Shown here: one piece after another, positions 16,740 to 25,042 of the stretch | How the letters are laid out: every line of letters starts with the position of its first letter | Position numbering within the stretch: the first letter of the stretch is position 1 | Assembly: GCA_021822165.1 (NCBI GenBank) | Contig: JAKARM010000002.1 | Span: 1-35,949 of the forward strand | DNA: 35,949 nt | Reading direction: 5' to 3' | Source of the DNA: Microcaldota archaeon | Lineage (GTDB): Archaea > Micrarchaeota > Micrarchaeia > Micrarchaeales > Micrarchaeaceae | The notes under the pieces: generated by a model | Database searches by the model: none | Seen by the model: only the letters and a program-made list of their open reading frames with translations | What the model was told of the DNA's origin: nothing | Position numbers and translations under genes: made by a program

Positions 16740-18722
16740 ATGTCATGCAAGTGCGGCAACGACAATTGCGGAGGAGGGATGGGAGAAGATGGCTGCGGCG
16801 GCGGGCACGAAGTGGCCGGGGATCCGCAGCATGGCGCCATGCAGGCCGGCGGCTTCGATACAGGAGTAGTTACTGAAAGGACTACACCAACTACGAAATT
16901 GGAGATATTCGAAGCAGCAGGGAGCGCGGCAAGGGCTGGCGGGATCGCGATTACCGTAGAGAAGGAAGAGGAAGGCGGAATGGGTCCTGCGCTAGAACCC
17001 TACAGCAGGACTATCGACGAGATAGAGCGCATGCAGGTTATAGACAGGACCATGACCGTATGCCCTGAATGCAAACTGATAATAAACGGCACGATCTACA
17101 AGGACGGCAGCAACGTCATGATAAGGAAATACTGCCCGGAGCACAAGTGGACGGTGGAGAAGTACTGGGAGGACTACGACATGTACATGCAGATGAAGGG
17201 GTATAACTACTTCGGGAGGGGATTCGACAACCCGAACTACGTCACGGCAACGCATGGGGCGAACTGCCCATTCGACTGCGGGATGTGCGAAAGGCACAAG
17301 TCGCATACGGGATTGGCCAACGTGGTGGTCACGAACAGGTGCCACCTGAGCTGCTGGTACTGCTTCTTCTACGCAAAGGAGGGAGAGGCCATATACGAGC
17401 CGGAGGTGCACGAAATGCGGAGGATGTTCGACAACCTGAGGAACCAAAAACCGGTTTCTGCAAATGCGATACAGATAACAGGCGGGGAGCCGACGATGCA
17501 CCCGAAGATAGTCGAGATAGTGAAAGAGGCCAAGGAGGCGGGGTTCGACCAGATACAGCTCAACACCACAGGAATAACCCTCGGGCTGGACCCGGAGCTT
17601 GCGGTAAAGCTCAGGCACGCCGGCACAAGCGTACTTTACATGAGCTTTGACGGAGTCAGCAAGAGGGCGAACCCGAAGAACCACTGGGAGGTGCCGCTCA
17701 CATTTGAGGCGTGCAGGAAAGCAAAGCTCGGGATCGTGCTTGTCCCGACGGTCATAAGGACGGTGAACGAGCATGAGATGGGATCGATGATAAACTTTGC
17801 GCTGAACAACATGGACATAGTGAAGGCGGTGAACTTCCAGCCCGTGTCGATGGTCGGGAGGATGCAGCCGAAGCAGAGGGAGAAGCAGAGGATAACGATA
17901 CCTGGCGCAATAAAGCTCATAGAGGAGCAGACAAACGGGGTCGTCAGGAAGGAGCACTGGTTTTCGGTCCCCTATGTCGGGGGGATAAACAAGTTCATAG
18001 AGGCGCTGTCAGGGGAGTACAAGTACGACCTTTCAATACATTTCGCATGCGGGGCAGGGACATACCTCTTCCTGGACAAGAAGGATAAGATAGTGCCGAT
18101 AACGGAATTCCTCGACGCGAAGGGGATGCTGGAGCACCTGCAGGAGGCAGTGAACGAGATGGAAGGAAGGGGCAAGCTTGCCAGGAGGATCATAGCGATG
18201 AGGGCGCTTGTCGGGATAAACAAGTTCATAGACAAGGGAAAGCAGCCGGAAGGGGTAAACTTTGCAAAGATGTTCACCTCGATAGTCCTGAAGCACGACT
18301 TCGCCACGATGGGAAGGTTCCAGATGAAAACCCTCTTCCTCGGAATGATGCACTTCCAGGACGAGTATACGTACGATATAAAGAGAGTGGAGAAGTGCGA
18401 CATCCATTATGCGATGCCCGACGGCGAGGTGCTTCCGTTCTGCACCTTCAACGTCTTCCCGGAGGTGTACAGGGACAAGATACAGAAACAGTACAGCATC
18501 CCGTCCAAGGAATGGGAAGGAACGCACAGCGGATGGAAATATTCGAACGACAAGTACGTGAGGGACGTCAAGGCGCTCGAAAGCGGCGAACCGTACATGA
18601 AGACCTACGGCAAGATGGTGGATTATTTCGCCCTGCCCATAAACGGGGGCAGGCATGTAGCGGCGTTCGAGGAGGGCCTGGCAAAAACGAATCAGGGCAA
18701 GGAAAATGAGTGGGCGGAATAG
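16740..18722 (+). CDS. tes: Radical SAM tetraether lipid synthase-like protein
   Basis: 660 aa from ATG 16740 (GGTG 5 nt upstream). Layout: a Cys-rich N-terminal tail (CKCGNDNCGGGMGEDGC); a rubredoxin-like site CPEC (108-111) with a later CPEH; CPFDCGMC (about 181-188); the radical SAM triad CHLSCWYC (C201, C205, C208); ITGGEPTMHP; and a C-terminal part with HFACGAG and CDIHYAMPDGEVLPFC. This matches the MJ0619/Tes family, which joins two lipid tails head to head to make GDGT tetraethers. The substrate call is by family; the Cys-rich N-terminal tail is unusual. It is followed at once by a partner gene. Confidence 0.85.
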   Translation: MSCKCGNDNCGGGMGEDGCGGGHEVAGDPQHGAMQAGGFDTGVVTERTTPTTKLEIFEAAGSAARAGGIAITVEKEEEGGMGPALEPYSRTIDEIERMQVIDRTMTVCPECKLIINGTIYKDGSNVMIRKYCPEHKWTVEKYWEDYDMYMQMKGYNYFGRGFDNPNYVTATHGANCPFDCGMCERHKSHTGLANVVVTNRCHLSCWYCFFYAKEGEAIYEPEVHEMRRMFDNLRNQKPVSANAIQITGGEPTMHPKIVEIVKEAKEAGFDQIQLNTTGITLGLDPELAVKLRHAGTSVLYMSFDGVSKRANPKNHWEVPLTFEACRKAKLGIVLVPTVIRTVNEHEMGSMINFALNNMDIVKAVNFQPVSMVGRMQPKQREKQRITIPGAIKLIEEQTNGVVRKEHWFSVPYVGGINKFIEALSGEYKYDLSIHFACGAGTYLFLDKKDKIVPITEFLDAKGMLEHLQEAVNEMEGRGKLARRIIAMRALVGINKFIDKGKQPEGVNFAKMFTSIVLKHDFATMGRFQMKTLFLGMMHFQDEYTYDIKRVEKCDIHYAMPDGEVLPFCTFNVFPEVYRDKIQKQYSIPSKEWEGTHSGWKYSNDKYVRDVKALESGEPYMKTYGKMVDYFALPINGGRHVAAFEEGLAKTNQGKENEWAE

Positions 18723-19370
18723 ATGGACAGAAGGCATGCGAAAGAGGCGGAAAATGCATATTCGAGGGGGCTGAAAGAGAGGACTGACGAAAGCGCTGGT
18801 TGGAAGGAATTCATAGAGATAGACGGGAAAAGGTTCAGGGTGCCGTACGGTATCATAAGGAAAGCCGAATTCCATAACCTGAAGCCGGAAGAGATGATAG
18901 ACCAGCAGAACGCCGCCAGGCTGCAATACAAGCTCATGCTCAACGATGCGGTCATAAAGGCGAGCGTGGATTTTATCAGGAAAAAGATAACTGTCATATA
19001 CAACCCCGTCGGGGCTGAAAACACGAGGGAGAAGACAAGCGTCGAGGCGCTTGAGGCTTTCCTGGCGGAGAACGGGATAAAGATAACTAAGGAGGGAACG
19101 AGCGACGAGGACTACGACTATTATAAAGAATTCTACCTGAAGGCGTTCAGTCCAGAAAGGATCCGCGAGCACGCCCCATACGGATGGAGCATGGGCGAGT
19201 GGAGGAAAGAGAGGGGAAAGTGGGAGAAGAAGCTTGCAGGCATGCGCAGCAGGAAATTGGGGAGATTCCACAAATGGCAGGAAGCTTACGCATCTGCGCA
19301 CAGCATCAAAAAAGAGGAGGATCCCCAGAAAAGGAAGAGGGGGATATTATTCGGCTTCCTGCTACCGTAA
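18723..19370 (+). CDS. HMA-like domain protein downstream of tes
   Basis: 215 aa; the ATG follows the tes stop with no gap, so the pair is translationally coupled. I do not recognise a named family for the whole protein. Residues about 60-117 (LQYKLMLNDAVIKASVDFIRK.., ..YNPVGAENT) resemble a ferredoxin-like heavy-metal-associated fold without the usual CxxC pair. The rest is highly charged, with WRKERGKWEKKL and a Lys/Arg-rich tail. No TM. It probably serves the tes product or substrate, but that is inference from position. Its 3' end overlaps convergent nrdG by 9 bp. Confidence 0.8.
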   Translation: MDRRHAKEAENAYSRGLKERTDESAGWKEFIEIDGKRFRVPYGIIRKAEFHNLKPEEMIDQQNAARLQYKLMLNDAVIKASVDFIRKKITVIYNPVGAENTREKTSVEALEAFLAENGIKITKEGTSDEDYDYYKEFYLKAFSPERIREHAPYGWSMGEWRKERGKWEKKLAGMRSRKLGRFHKWQEAYASAHSIKKEEDPQKRKRGILFGFLLP

Positions 19371-20072
19371 TGCTGCGTTCACGTACTTCCTTGCCTCGCT
19401 GAGGATGGCATCCAGCTCGCCCTGGGAAAAGGGCGAGAGGGAGGCATTGCCGTTTCCGATGGTCTCCACGCCTGTCCTGAAGTTCTGGAGGAAATACCTC
19501 TCTTCCCCGCGTATATACCGGCATAGCCTGCCTATGCTCTCTGGAGTATGTATCCCCTTGGCCACCGTTGTCCTGAATTCATGCTCGATTCCCGATTCCC
19601 GCACGAGCGCAATCGACTTCTTGACGTTATCGAACAGCTGTTTGGAGAGCATGCCGCCTGTCGCCAGGTTATAGTCGTCGAACTCCAGCGCATTCTTGAT
19701 GTCCATGCCTATGTAATCGACCAGCCCGGCGGAGAGGAGCGATTCGAGCATCAACGTGTTGCTGCCCTGGGTCTCTATACCGGCAAGAAGCCCCCGTTCC
19801 TTGACCTTCCTGAGGAAATCGGGGAGGTCGGCCTGCATCGTCGGCTCGCCCCCGGTGACAACGACTGCGTCTATCAGCCCCTTGTGCGAATCTAGATAGG
19901 AGAACACCGCGCTTGGTGGTATCCCTTCGGCGCCGCGGAAGCGTTCGGGAAGCACGAGATTGGGGACATAGCAGAATGGGCACCTGAAGTTGCACCCCAT
20001 CGTAAACACTATCGAAGATACCCGCCCCGGGTAATCCATAAGGCTAACCTTCTGGAAGCCGCCTATCCTCAA
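19362..20072 (-). CDS. nrdG: Anaerobic ribonucleoside-triphosphate reductase activating protein
   Basis: 236 aa from TTG 20072, chosen because GGTG lies 6 nt upstream and the protein then begins LRIGGFQKVSLMDYPG as family members do; the ORF extension to 20159 adds a low-complexity Ser/Pro leader. The radical SAM triad is CNFRCPFC, followed by VVTGGEPTMQ and GIETQGSN. It cleaves SAM and places the glycyl radical on NrdD, whose gene lies just upstream on the same strand. It shows the NrdG2/pyruvate formate-lyase activase-like layout common in archaea. Confidence 0.92.
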   Translation of the reverse strand: MRIGGFQKVSLMDYPGRVSSIVFTMGCNFRCPFCYVPNLVLPERFRGAEGIPPSAVFSYLDSHKGLIDAVVVTGGEPTMQADLPDFLRKVKERGLLAGIETQGSNTLMLESLLSAGLVDYIGMDIKNALEFDDYNLATGGMLSKQLFDNVKKSIALVRESGIEHEFRTTVAKGIHTPESIGRLCRYIRGEERYFLQNFRTGVETIGNGNASLSPFSQGELDAILSEARKYVNAALR

Positions 20073-20155
20073 AACATGCACCGGTGGAAATACCCCATAG
20101 TAAGCAGGGGAGGGGAAAGATAAAAAAGGAGGAGAGGAAAAGAGGGAGGAAGAGG
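20073..20155 (-). other. Polypyrimidine spacer between nrdD and nrdG
   Basis: The 83-nt gap is strongly biased: on the coding strand it is nearly all C/T, with a run of six T in the middle. Such a tract could end part of the nrdD transcript or simply be a leader for nrdG. Confidence 0.35.
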
Positions 20156-22273
20156 TCAAGCTACGCTTATATTCGCGTTTATCAGCGACCTATCGAACAT
20201 CTTCCTCTGGCTGAACTCCTCGCGCTTCCCCGCATTCCATTGCTCCACAGGCCTCAGATAGCCGACGACCCTCGAATAGACCTCGCATTGGCTTGACTTC
20301 CCCTCCGCTTCGCACTTCGTGCAGGAGAAATGCTCGCCCGAAAGGTAGCCATGGGTCTGGCATACGCTGAAGGACGGGGTCAAGGTGAAGTAGGGCAGCT
20401 TGAACTGGCTCGTCACCTTCTTGACCACCGACATCACAGACTTGGCGGACGGCCTGCTCTCGCCCAGCCATATATGCACGACGGTGCCGCCGGTATACTT
20501 CGTCTGGAGGGGATCCTGGAGCCTTAGGGTCTCCCATATGTCGTCGGAATAGTTGACGGCGAAATGGGACGAGTTCGTATAATAGGGCTCGTGGCCCGCC
20601 TTGACCCTGTCGTTGTTCGCGACGATTATTTCGGGATACCTTTCCTTGTCGAGCTTTGCCATCCTGTATGCCGCCCCCTCGGCCGGAGTCGCCTCCAGGT
20701 TGAATATTTCCCCTGTCTCCTCCTGGAACTCCTGCATCCTGTCCCTTATGTGGTTGAGCACCCTGTCAGCAAAGGCAAGGCCATCCTTGGTGTCCAGCGA
20801 CTTGCCCATGAAGTTGAGGGCCGCCTCGTTCATGCCCAATATCCCCACGGTATTGAAATGGTTCTTCCAGTACTTCCCATACGCAGCCTTTATGTTGCGC
20901 AGGTAGAACTTCGAATAGGGATAGAGGCCCAGGTCCGTAAGGTCCTCAAGCCAGCGCCTTTTTATGACGAAAGAGCTCTTGGCGAGCTGGAGAAGCTTGT
21001 CGAGCCTCCCGAAGAACTCCCCTTCATTCTTGGAGAGGTACCCTATGCGCGGCAGGTTGATCGTCACGACCCCTATGCTCCCCGTGAGGGGGTTGGAGCC
21101 GAACAATCCGCCGCCCCTCTTGTTGAGCTCGCGCTTGTCGAGCCTGAGCCTGCAGCACATCGACCTCACGTCGTCGGGATTCATGTCAGAATTGACGAAA
21201 TTGGAGAAGTAGGGTATGCCGTACTTGGCAGAGGTCTCGAACACCTTCAGGTTGACGGGGTTGTCCCAGTCGAAATCCTTCGTTATGTTTATCGTAGGTA
21301 TAGGGAACGTGAAGACCCTCCCGAGACCGTCGCCCTCCACCATGACCTCGGCCAATGCGGTGTTGAAGAGATCCATCTCCTTCTGGAAGTCGCCATAGAC
21401 GTCGCTGGTGATCTGGCCGCCTATTATCACGGGCTCGTTGGCCATGAATTTGGGCACCTGGAGGTCGAGGGTTATGTTGGTGAACGGCGTCTGGAAGCCG
21501 ACCCTCGTAGGCACGTTCATGTTGAACATGAACTCCTGCAGCGCCTGCTTGACCGCCTTATAGTCCAGCCCGTCATGCCTTATGAAAGGGGCCAGATATG
21601 TGTCGAAGTTCGAGAATGCCTGCGCGCCGGCAGCCTCGCCCTGGAGCGTGTAGAGGAAATTCACCACCTGGCCCAGGGCTGCCCTGAAGTGCTTGGCAGG
21701 CTTGCTCGTTACCTTTCCCCTCACCCCGTTGAATCCGGACATCAGGAGGTCGTTCATGTCCCACCCAACGCAGTATGGACCGAGTATCGAGAGATTGTGC
21801 ACATGGAAGTCCCCGCTCTTGTGGGCCTCCTTTATCTCGGGCTCGTCCTTGTATATCTTGTGCAGCCAATACTCGGAGACGACCTGCGAAGAGAGGTATG
21901 AATTGAGCGACTGCAGGGAATAGGTCGTGTTGGAATTCTCCTTTATGAGCCATGTCCCCTTTGTAAGATAAGAATCGATCATCTCCCTTATGTTTGAATG
22001 CAACGCCCTATAGAGGATATAAGACTTGACCACATTGTACTGGCCGTTCTCCACCAGCACCTTTTCCACAAAGTCCCCTATCTGCTCCACTGAGGGCATC
22101 TCCCCCGCCTTCAGCCCGGATTCGATCGAGCTGACGACCATATCGGAAAGGCGTTCCGCCCCCTGCCTGTCCTTGCCCCCGGTAGCCAATGTAGCCCTCC
22201 AGATGGCATCCGTTATCTTGCTCTGGTCGAAATCGACGATCCTCCCATCCCTCTTTTTTATTTGCGATATCAT
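20156..22273 (-). CDS. nrdD: Anaerobic ribonucleoside-triphosphate reductase
   Basis: 705 aa from ATG 22273 (MISQIKKRDGRIVDFDQSKI), with GGTG 5 nt upstream; the ORF extension to 22345 crosses the promoter. An ATP-cone regulatory domain covers about 1-95. The catalytic barrel includes GDFHVHNLSILGPYCVGWD and the glycyl-radical end VYSRVVGYLRPVEQWN, with the radical Gly near 671. A four-Cys zinc site precedes it (VCQTHGY, CTKCEAEG..QC). It reduces NTPs to dNTPs without oxygen, powered by NrdG. The gene has its own TATA box. Confidence 0.96.
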   Translation of the reverse strand: MISQIKKRDGRIVDFDQSKITDAIWRATLATGGKDRQGAERLSDMVVSSIESGLKAGEMPSVEQIGDFVEKVLVENGQYNVVKSYILYRALHSNIREMIDSYLTKGTWLIKENSNTTYSLQSLNSYLSSQVVSEYWLHKIYKDEPEIKEAHKSGDFHVHNLSILGPYCVGWDMNDLLMSGFNGVRGKVTSKPAKHFRAALGQVVNFLYTLQGEAAGAQAFSNFDTYLAPFIRHDGLDYKAVKQALQEFMFNMNVPTRVGFQTPFTNITLDLQVPKFMANEPVIIGGQITSDVYGDFQKEMDLFNTALAEVMVEGDGLGRVFTFPIPTINITKDFDWDNPVNLKVFETSAKYGIPYFSNFVNSDMNPDDVRSMCCRLRLDKRELNKRGGGLFGSNPLTGSIGVVTINLPRIGYLSKNEGEFFGRLDKLLQLAKSSFVIKRRWLEDLTDLGLYPYSKFYLRNIKAAYGKYWKNHFNTVGILGMNEAALNFMGKSLDTKDGLAFADRVLNHIRDRMQEFQEETGEIFNLEATPAEGAAYRMAKLDKERYPEIIVANNDRVKAGHEPYYTNSSHFAVNYSDDIWETLRLQDPLQTKYTGGTVVHIWLGESRPSAKSVMSVVKKVTSQFKLPYFTLTPSFSVCQTHGYLSGEHFSCTKCEAEGKSSQCEVYSRVVGYLRPVEQWNAGKREEFSQRKMFDRSLINANISVA

Positions 22274-22319
22274 GCTCCCACCAACCCTTGCACTACGTGC
22301 AGCAACCATTCCACTAAAA

Positions 22320-22331
22320 CCTTTAAATAGC
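22320..22331 (-). promoter_or_regulatory. TATA box for nrdD
   Basis: The minus strand reads CTATTTAAAGGT about 50 nt before the nrdD ATG. It is a good archaeal TATA match and supports the downstream start, since the longer ORF would begin upstream of transcription. Confidence 0.6.
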
Positions 22332-22485
22332 TTCTTAATCTTCACTGTTTAGATTTGGGGAGGGTTAGGACTTCCGCTATTATTTTGTTGATGCTGGTAT
22401 ATCTTTTACATTCGGTAAACTGGACTGGACGGAAGTTTGACGCAGGCGGCTTTGTCGTAAAATCTGGCCAAAACCGGCCCAGGGA

Positions 22486-22497
22486 AGTTTTAAATAC
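22486..22497 (+). promoter_or_regulatory. TATA box for the zinc-finger gene
   Basis: TTTTAAATACC lies centred about 27 nt before ATG 22518, so the message is probably leaderless. This is the best support that the short ORF is a real gene. Confidence 0.6.
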
Positions 22498-22517
22498 CAA
22501 AAGGGCCAATTTGGAAG

Positions 22518-22745
22518 ATGGTGCGGATTTTGGAGAGGAGATGCATGTTCTGCAACAAAGCGCTTCAAAAGCATTACCTTGAGAAGAACAGCGCATTCAT
22601 AAAGAGAAAATTCTGCGGCAGGGTCTGCTCGGGAAAGGCAAGGAAGGGCAGCACCCACAGGAACTATTACAAGACATGCCCCATATGCGGCAGGAATACC
22701 GGATGCCATACGGGACATATGGAGCCGGCTACTTCACGGCAGTAA
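22518..22745 (+). CDS. Small Cys-rich zinc-finger protein
   Basis: 75 aa. Two Cys pairs at each end (CMFC, then FCGRVC; CPIC, then GCHTGH) fit two zinc sites. The middle (KRKFCGRVCSGKARKG) resembles the treble-clef finger that precedes some HNH nucleases, but no HNH core follows. Strongly basic, so nucleic-acid binding is likely. It has its own TATA box and overlaps the end of convergent ubiE by 17 bp. Family not recognised. Confidence 0.65.
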   Translation: MVRILERRCMFCNKALQKHYLEKNSAFIKRKFCGRVCSGKARKGSTHRNYYKTCPICGRNTGCHTGHMEPATSRQ

Positions 22746-23415
22746 GGATAAAGGCTATCCCGGGGAAGAGGGTTTCCACAGCCACCTTCCTGAAACCGGC
22801 CAATGACGCTTTTTTGGCAGCCGCGCCGCTGTCGAACCCCCTCACGCTCTTGACAAGCCAGCCGTATGCCTCCCGGTCCACCGCCCCGCCCGCAATGCCG
22901 ACCGCCGAAAGATAGGCATTAAGCAGCGGCCTGGAGAGGCTGCCTTTCGGCAGCGCCATGTCCAGCGCGACAAGCTTGCCGTTTCTCCTCAATACCCGCT
23001 TTGCCTCGCCCATGAATAGGGAAATATCGTCGAAATTGCGGAGCGAGAACCCTGTAGATACCGAATCGAACGCGCCATCCGGATAATCGAGGGCCAGGGC
23101 GTCGCCGAGCGAGAAGGTTATCCCTTCCGCCCCGAGCCGCTTCACCTTCCGCCTGGCTATGGAAAGCATGCTCCTGTTCAGGTCCACCCCCCTCACGCTG
23201 ATTCGCCTCCCTCGCTTCAGCGAGGCATCCATTATCGCTATCGAGAGGTCGCCTGTCCCGGCAGCCACATCCAACACTTTCCCCCCGTTTATGGGCAGGG
23301 CGAGATAGGCGGCGCGCCTCCTCCACCATATGTCGAGGCCCATGCTGAAGAGATGGTTCAGGATGTCGTACTCCCGGGATATGCTGGTGAACATCCCATC
23401 TATGCGCTCGGACAT
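22729..23415 (-). CDS. UbiE/MenG-type quinone methyltransferase
   Basis: 228 aa. N-terminus SREYDILNHLFSMGLDIWWRRRA and motif I VLDVAAGTGDLSIAIM are typical of UbiE/Coq5/MenG. Post-I is VRGVDLNRSML, then FSLGDALALDYPDGAFDSVSTGFSLRNF, the family signature. It would C-methylate a prenylated quinone (demethylmenaquinone or similar) with SAM at the membrane. It stands third in a minus-strand run after a UbiA prenyltransferase and a CPBP protein, separated by 4 nt from the latter. The exact quinone is unknown. Confidence 0.88.
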   Translation of the reverse strand: MSERIDGMFTSISREYDILNHLFSMGLDIWWRRRAAYLALPINGGKVLDVAAGTGDLSIAIMDASLKRGRRISVRGVDLNRSMLSIARRKVKRLGAEGITFSLGDALALDYPDGAFDSVSTGFSLRNFDDISLFMGEAKRVLRRNGKLVALDMALPKGSLSRPLLNAYLSAVGIAGGAVDREAYGWLVKSVRGFDSGAAAKKASLAGFRKVAVETLFPGIAFILTAVK

Positions 23416-23419
23416 GGGA

Positions 23420-24046
23420 TCACGCTATTATGTGGAATACTGGGAGGATTAGCACTATGAGCTCTATCCATACCACATGTGTAACGGTGGACGCCGCTAT
23501 CCCCTTCCTGTATGCTATTGAACTGGCAGTGAACCCGACGAACATCGCGGCGGCGACGAGCACAGGGTTGAGGGTCGAGATATGCACCGCCGAATAGTAT
23601 AGCGCCGAGGCGAGCCACCCCTTCCCCTTGAACCTCCCGGGCTTCTTGTCCATATACCCCTGGAGCCCGCCCCTCCAGTAGAGCTCTTCGAATACCCCTA
23701 TCAGCGCAAGGAGCACCGCAGTCAGGGCAAAACCGTTCTGCGCATATATCTCGGAATAGACCTGGTAGACGTATCCGGCCATGCCGAGATGGATGGCGGC
23801 AAGATAGCCGATGAAGAAGATCGCATATAGCGCTGCTGCCCCGGCAAGCCCCCATAGAAACACCGAGGGAAGCCCGCCTCTAGACCAGCGGACATAGCGC
23901 CTGTAACGCACTAGGGTAAAGGCGCCGAGAATCAACGTGGATATCGACATCGCATAAATGAACTGGGATTTGAACACTATGAAGGTTGCCGGCCAGAGCG
24001 CAAGCGGGAGCAAAAGGTATAGGAGGTCCGTAGGGGTAGTCTTCAT
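23420..24046 (-). CDS. CPBP family intramembrane metalloprotease-like protein
   Basis: 208 aa with about six TMs. The CPBP/CAAX-protease motifs are visible: FEELYWRGGLQG (EExxxR), YYSAVHIS (hydrophobic-xxxH), and STVTHVVWIEL near the end. The start ATG 24046 overlaps the UbiA stop (ATGA), so translation is coupled. CPBP proteins cleave prenylated or other membrane substrates, or serve as membrane scaffolds. Its place between two quinone enzymes is unusual and may point to a non-proteolytic role. Confidence 0.85.
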   Translation of the reverse strand: MKTTPTDLLYLLLPLALWPATFIVFKSQFIYAMSISTLILGAFTLVRYRRYVRWSRGGLPSVFLWGLAGAAALYAIFFIGYLAAIHLGMAGYVYQVYSEIYAQNGFALTAVLLALIGVFEELYWRGGLQGYMDKKPGRFKGKGWLASALYYSAVHISTLNPVLVAAAMFVGFTASSIAYRKGIAASTVTHVVWIELIVLILPVFHIIA

Positions 24047-24942
24047 GCGATCGCCAAAGCCAGCAGATATGATGCCGAAAGAAGCACCAGGAACGCCGCG
24101 GTGCCGGAGGCGTGTGCCGCCATCCCCCTTACATATGAGGCTGGGCTCTTGTAGCTGCCGATCGCCCTGAAAACAGATGCCGAGAGGGGTATGGCCGCAA
24201 GGACGGCAAGGGAATATATCGGCAGGTACCCGAAGAGCGAACCTGCAGCTACGATTATATATGCCGCGGACTGCAGCAGCGCATAATAGGATGCTATCCT
24301 CTTGGGATCGTAGAGCATCACGGCCCCGCTCTTCCTGCCGTACTTTCTGTCCGTCTTCCTGTCAGGCACCTCGTTCACGAGCAATGCATTGCCGCACACC
24401 AGCCCGACCGGGATTATAGAAAAAAGGAGAGGGTATGGTATTGCCGCATATCCGCCGGAGACCATGAATGCGCCCGCGGATATGAGAGCGAAATTCACGG
24501 CTACCGTCAACTCCGCCATGAACGGGAGCTTCACCAGGTAGGCGGCATATAGCGGTATGGAGAGTGCGCCAACTATGAGCAACGGGAGTATGGCAGGGTT
24601 TTGTCGCAGTAAATAGAGGGATATGGCGCCGGCCAGAGCCATGGCGACGACAGACAGGAGGAGAATGTTCTTCGGATCCACAAGGCGTTTTTCCATCACC
24701 TTGCTCCCCCCGCTAAACCGGGTCTTGATGGTCTCCTTGTCTATCCCTATGTTATAATCGAAATAATCGTCCATCATGTTAGCGGACATCTGCGCAAGCA
24801 GCGCCCCTGCCACGACGAGAAAGGAAAGATAGGGATGCACCTTCCCATAGTATGCCGCTGCGGATATCCCGACAAGCGCGGAAAAGAGGGATATGGCAAG
24901 ATGCGGTTCGAATATTTCGGCGGCATACCATTTCAACTCCAT
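24043..24942 (-). CDS. UbiA-family prenyltransferase (MenA-like)
   Basis: 299 aa from ATG 24942 (MELKWYAAEIF), with GGTG 5 nt upstream; the longer ORF overlaps the divergent channel gene. About eight to nine TMs. First Asp-rich motif NMMDDYFDYNIGID, second NEVPDRKTDRKYGRKS, both needed for Mg-prenyl diphosphate binding. Closest in layout to MenA (1,4-dihydroxy-2-naphthoate prenyltransferase); archaeal UbiA proteins also make ether lipids (DGGGP synthase), but the neighbouring UbiE methyltransferase favours a quinone. A TATA-like run (ATATATATAAT, about 24974-24984) is upstream. Confidence 0.87.
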   Translation of the reverse strand: MELKWYAAEIFEPHLAISLFSALVGISAAAYYGKVHPYLSFLVVAGALLAQMSANMMDDYFDYNIGIDKETIKTRFSGGSKVMEKRLVDPKNILLLSVVAMALAGAISLYLLRQNPAILPLLIVGALSIPLYAAYLVKLPFMAELTVAVNFALISAGAFMVSGGYAAIPYPLLFSIIPVGLVCGNALLVNEVPDRKTDRKYGRKSGAVMLYDPKRIASYYALLQSAAYIIVAAGSLFGYLPIYSLAVLAAIPLSASVFRAIGSYKSPASYVRGMAAHASGTAAFLVLLSASYLLALAIA

Positions 24943-25042
24943 GAAGGCACCAGATTTGATTATGGCATGGAAAATTATATATATTCTTGAATTAAAGCAC
25001 CAACAGGACCAACCCCTTTTCTGGAGTTCATAGGAGTTACCC

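Noticed and set aside
18033-19301. 422-aa minus-strand ORF opposite tes and its partner
   Set aside because: Shadow; repetitive Leu/Pro/His composition and no motif.
20564-21901. 445-aa plus-strand ORF opposite nrdD
   Set aside because: Shadow of a strongly recognised NrdD; composition typical of an antisense frame.
22355-22582. 75-aa plus-strand ORF in the nrdD upstream region
   Set aside because: It overlaps the TATA box of the next gene and the true start 22518; no domain.
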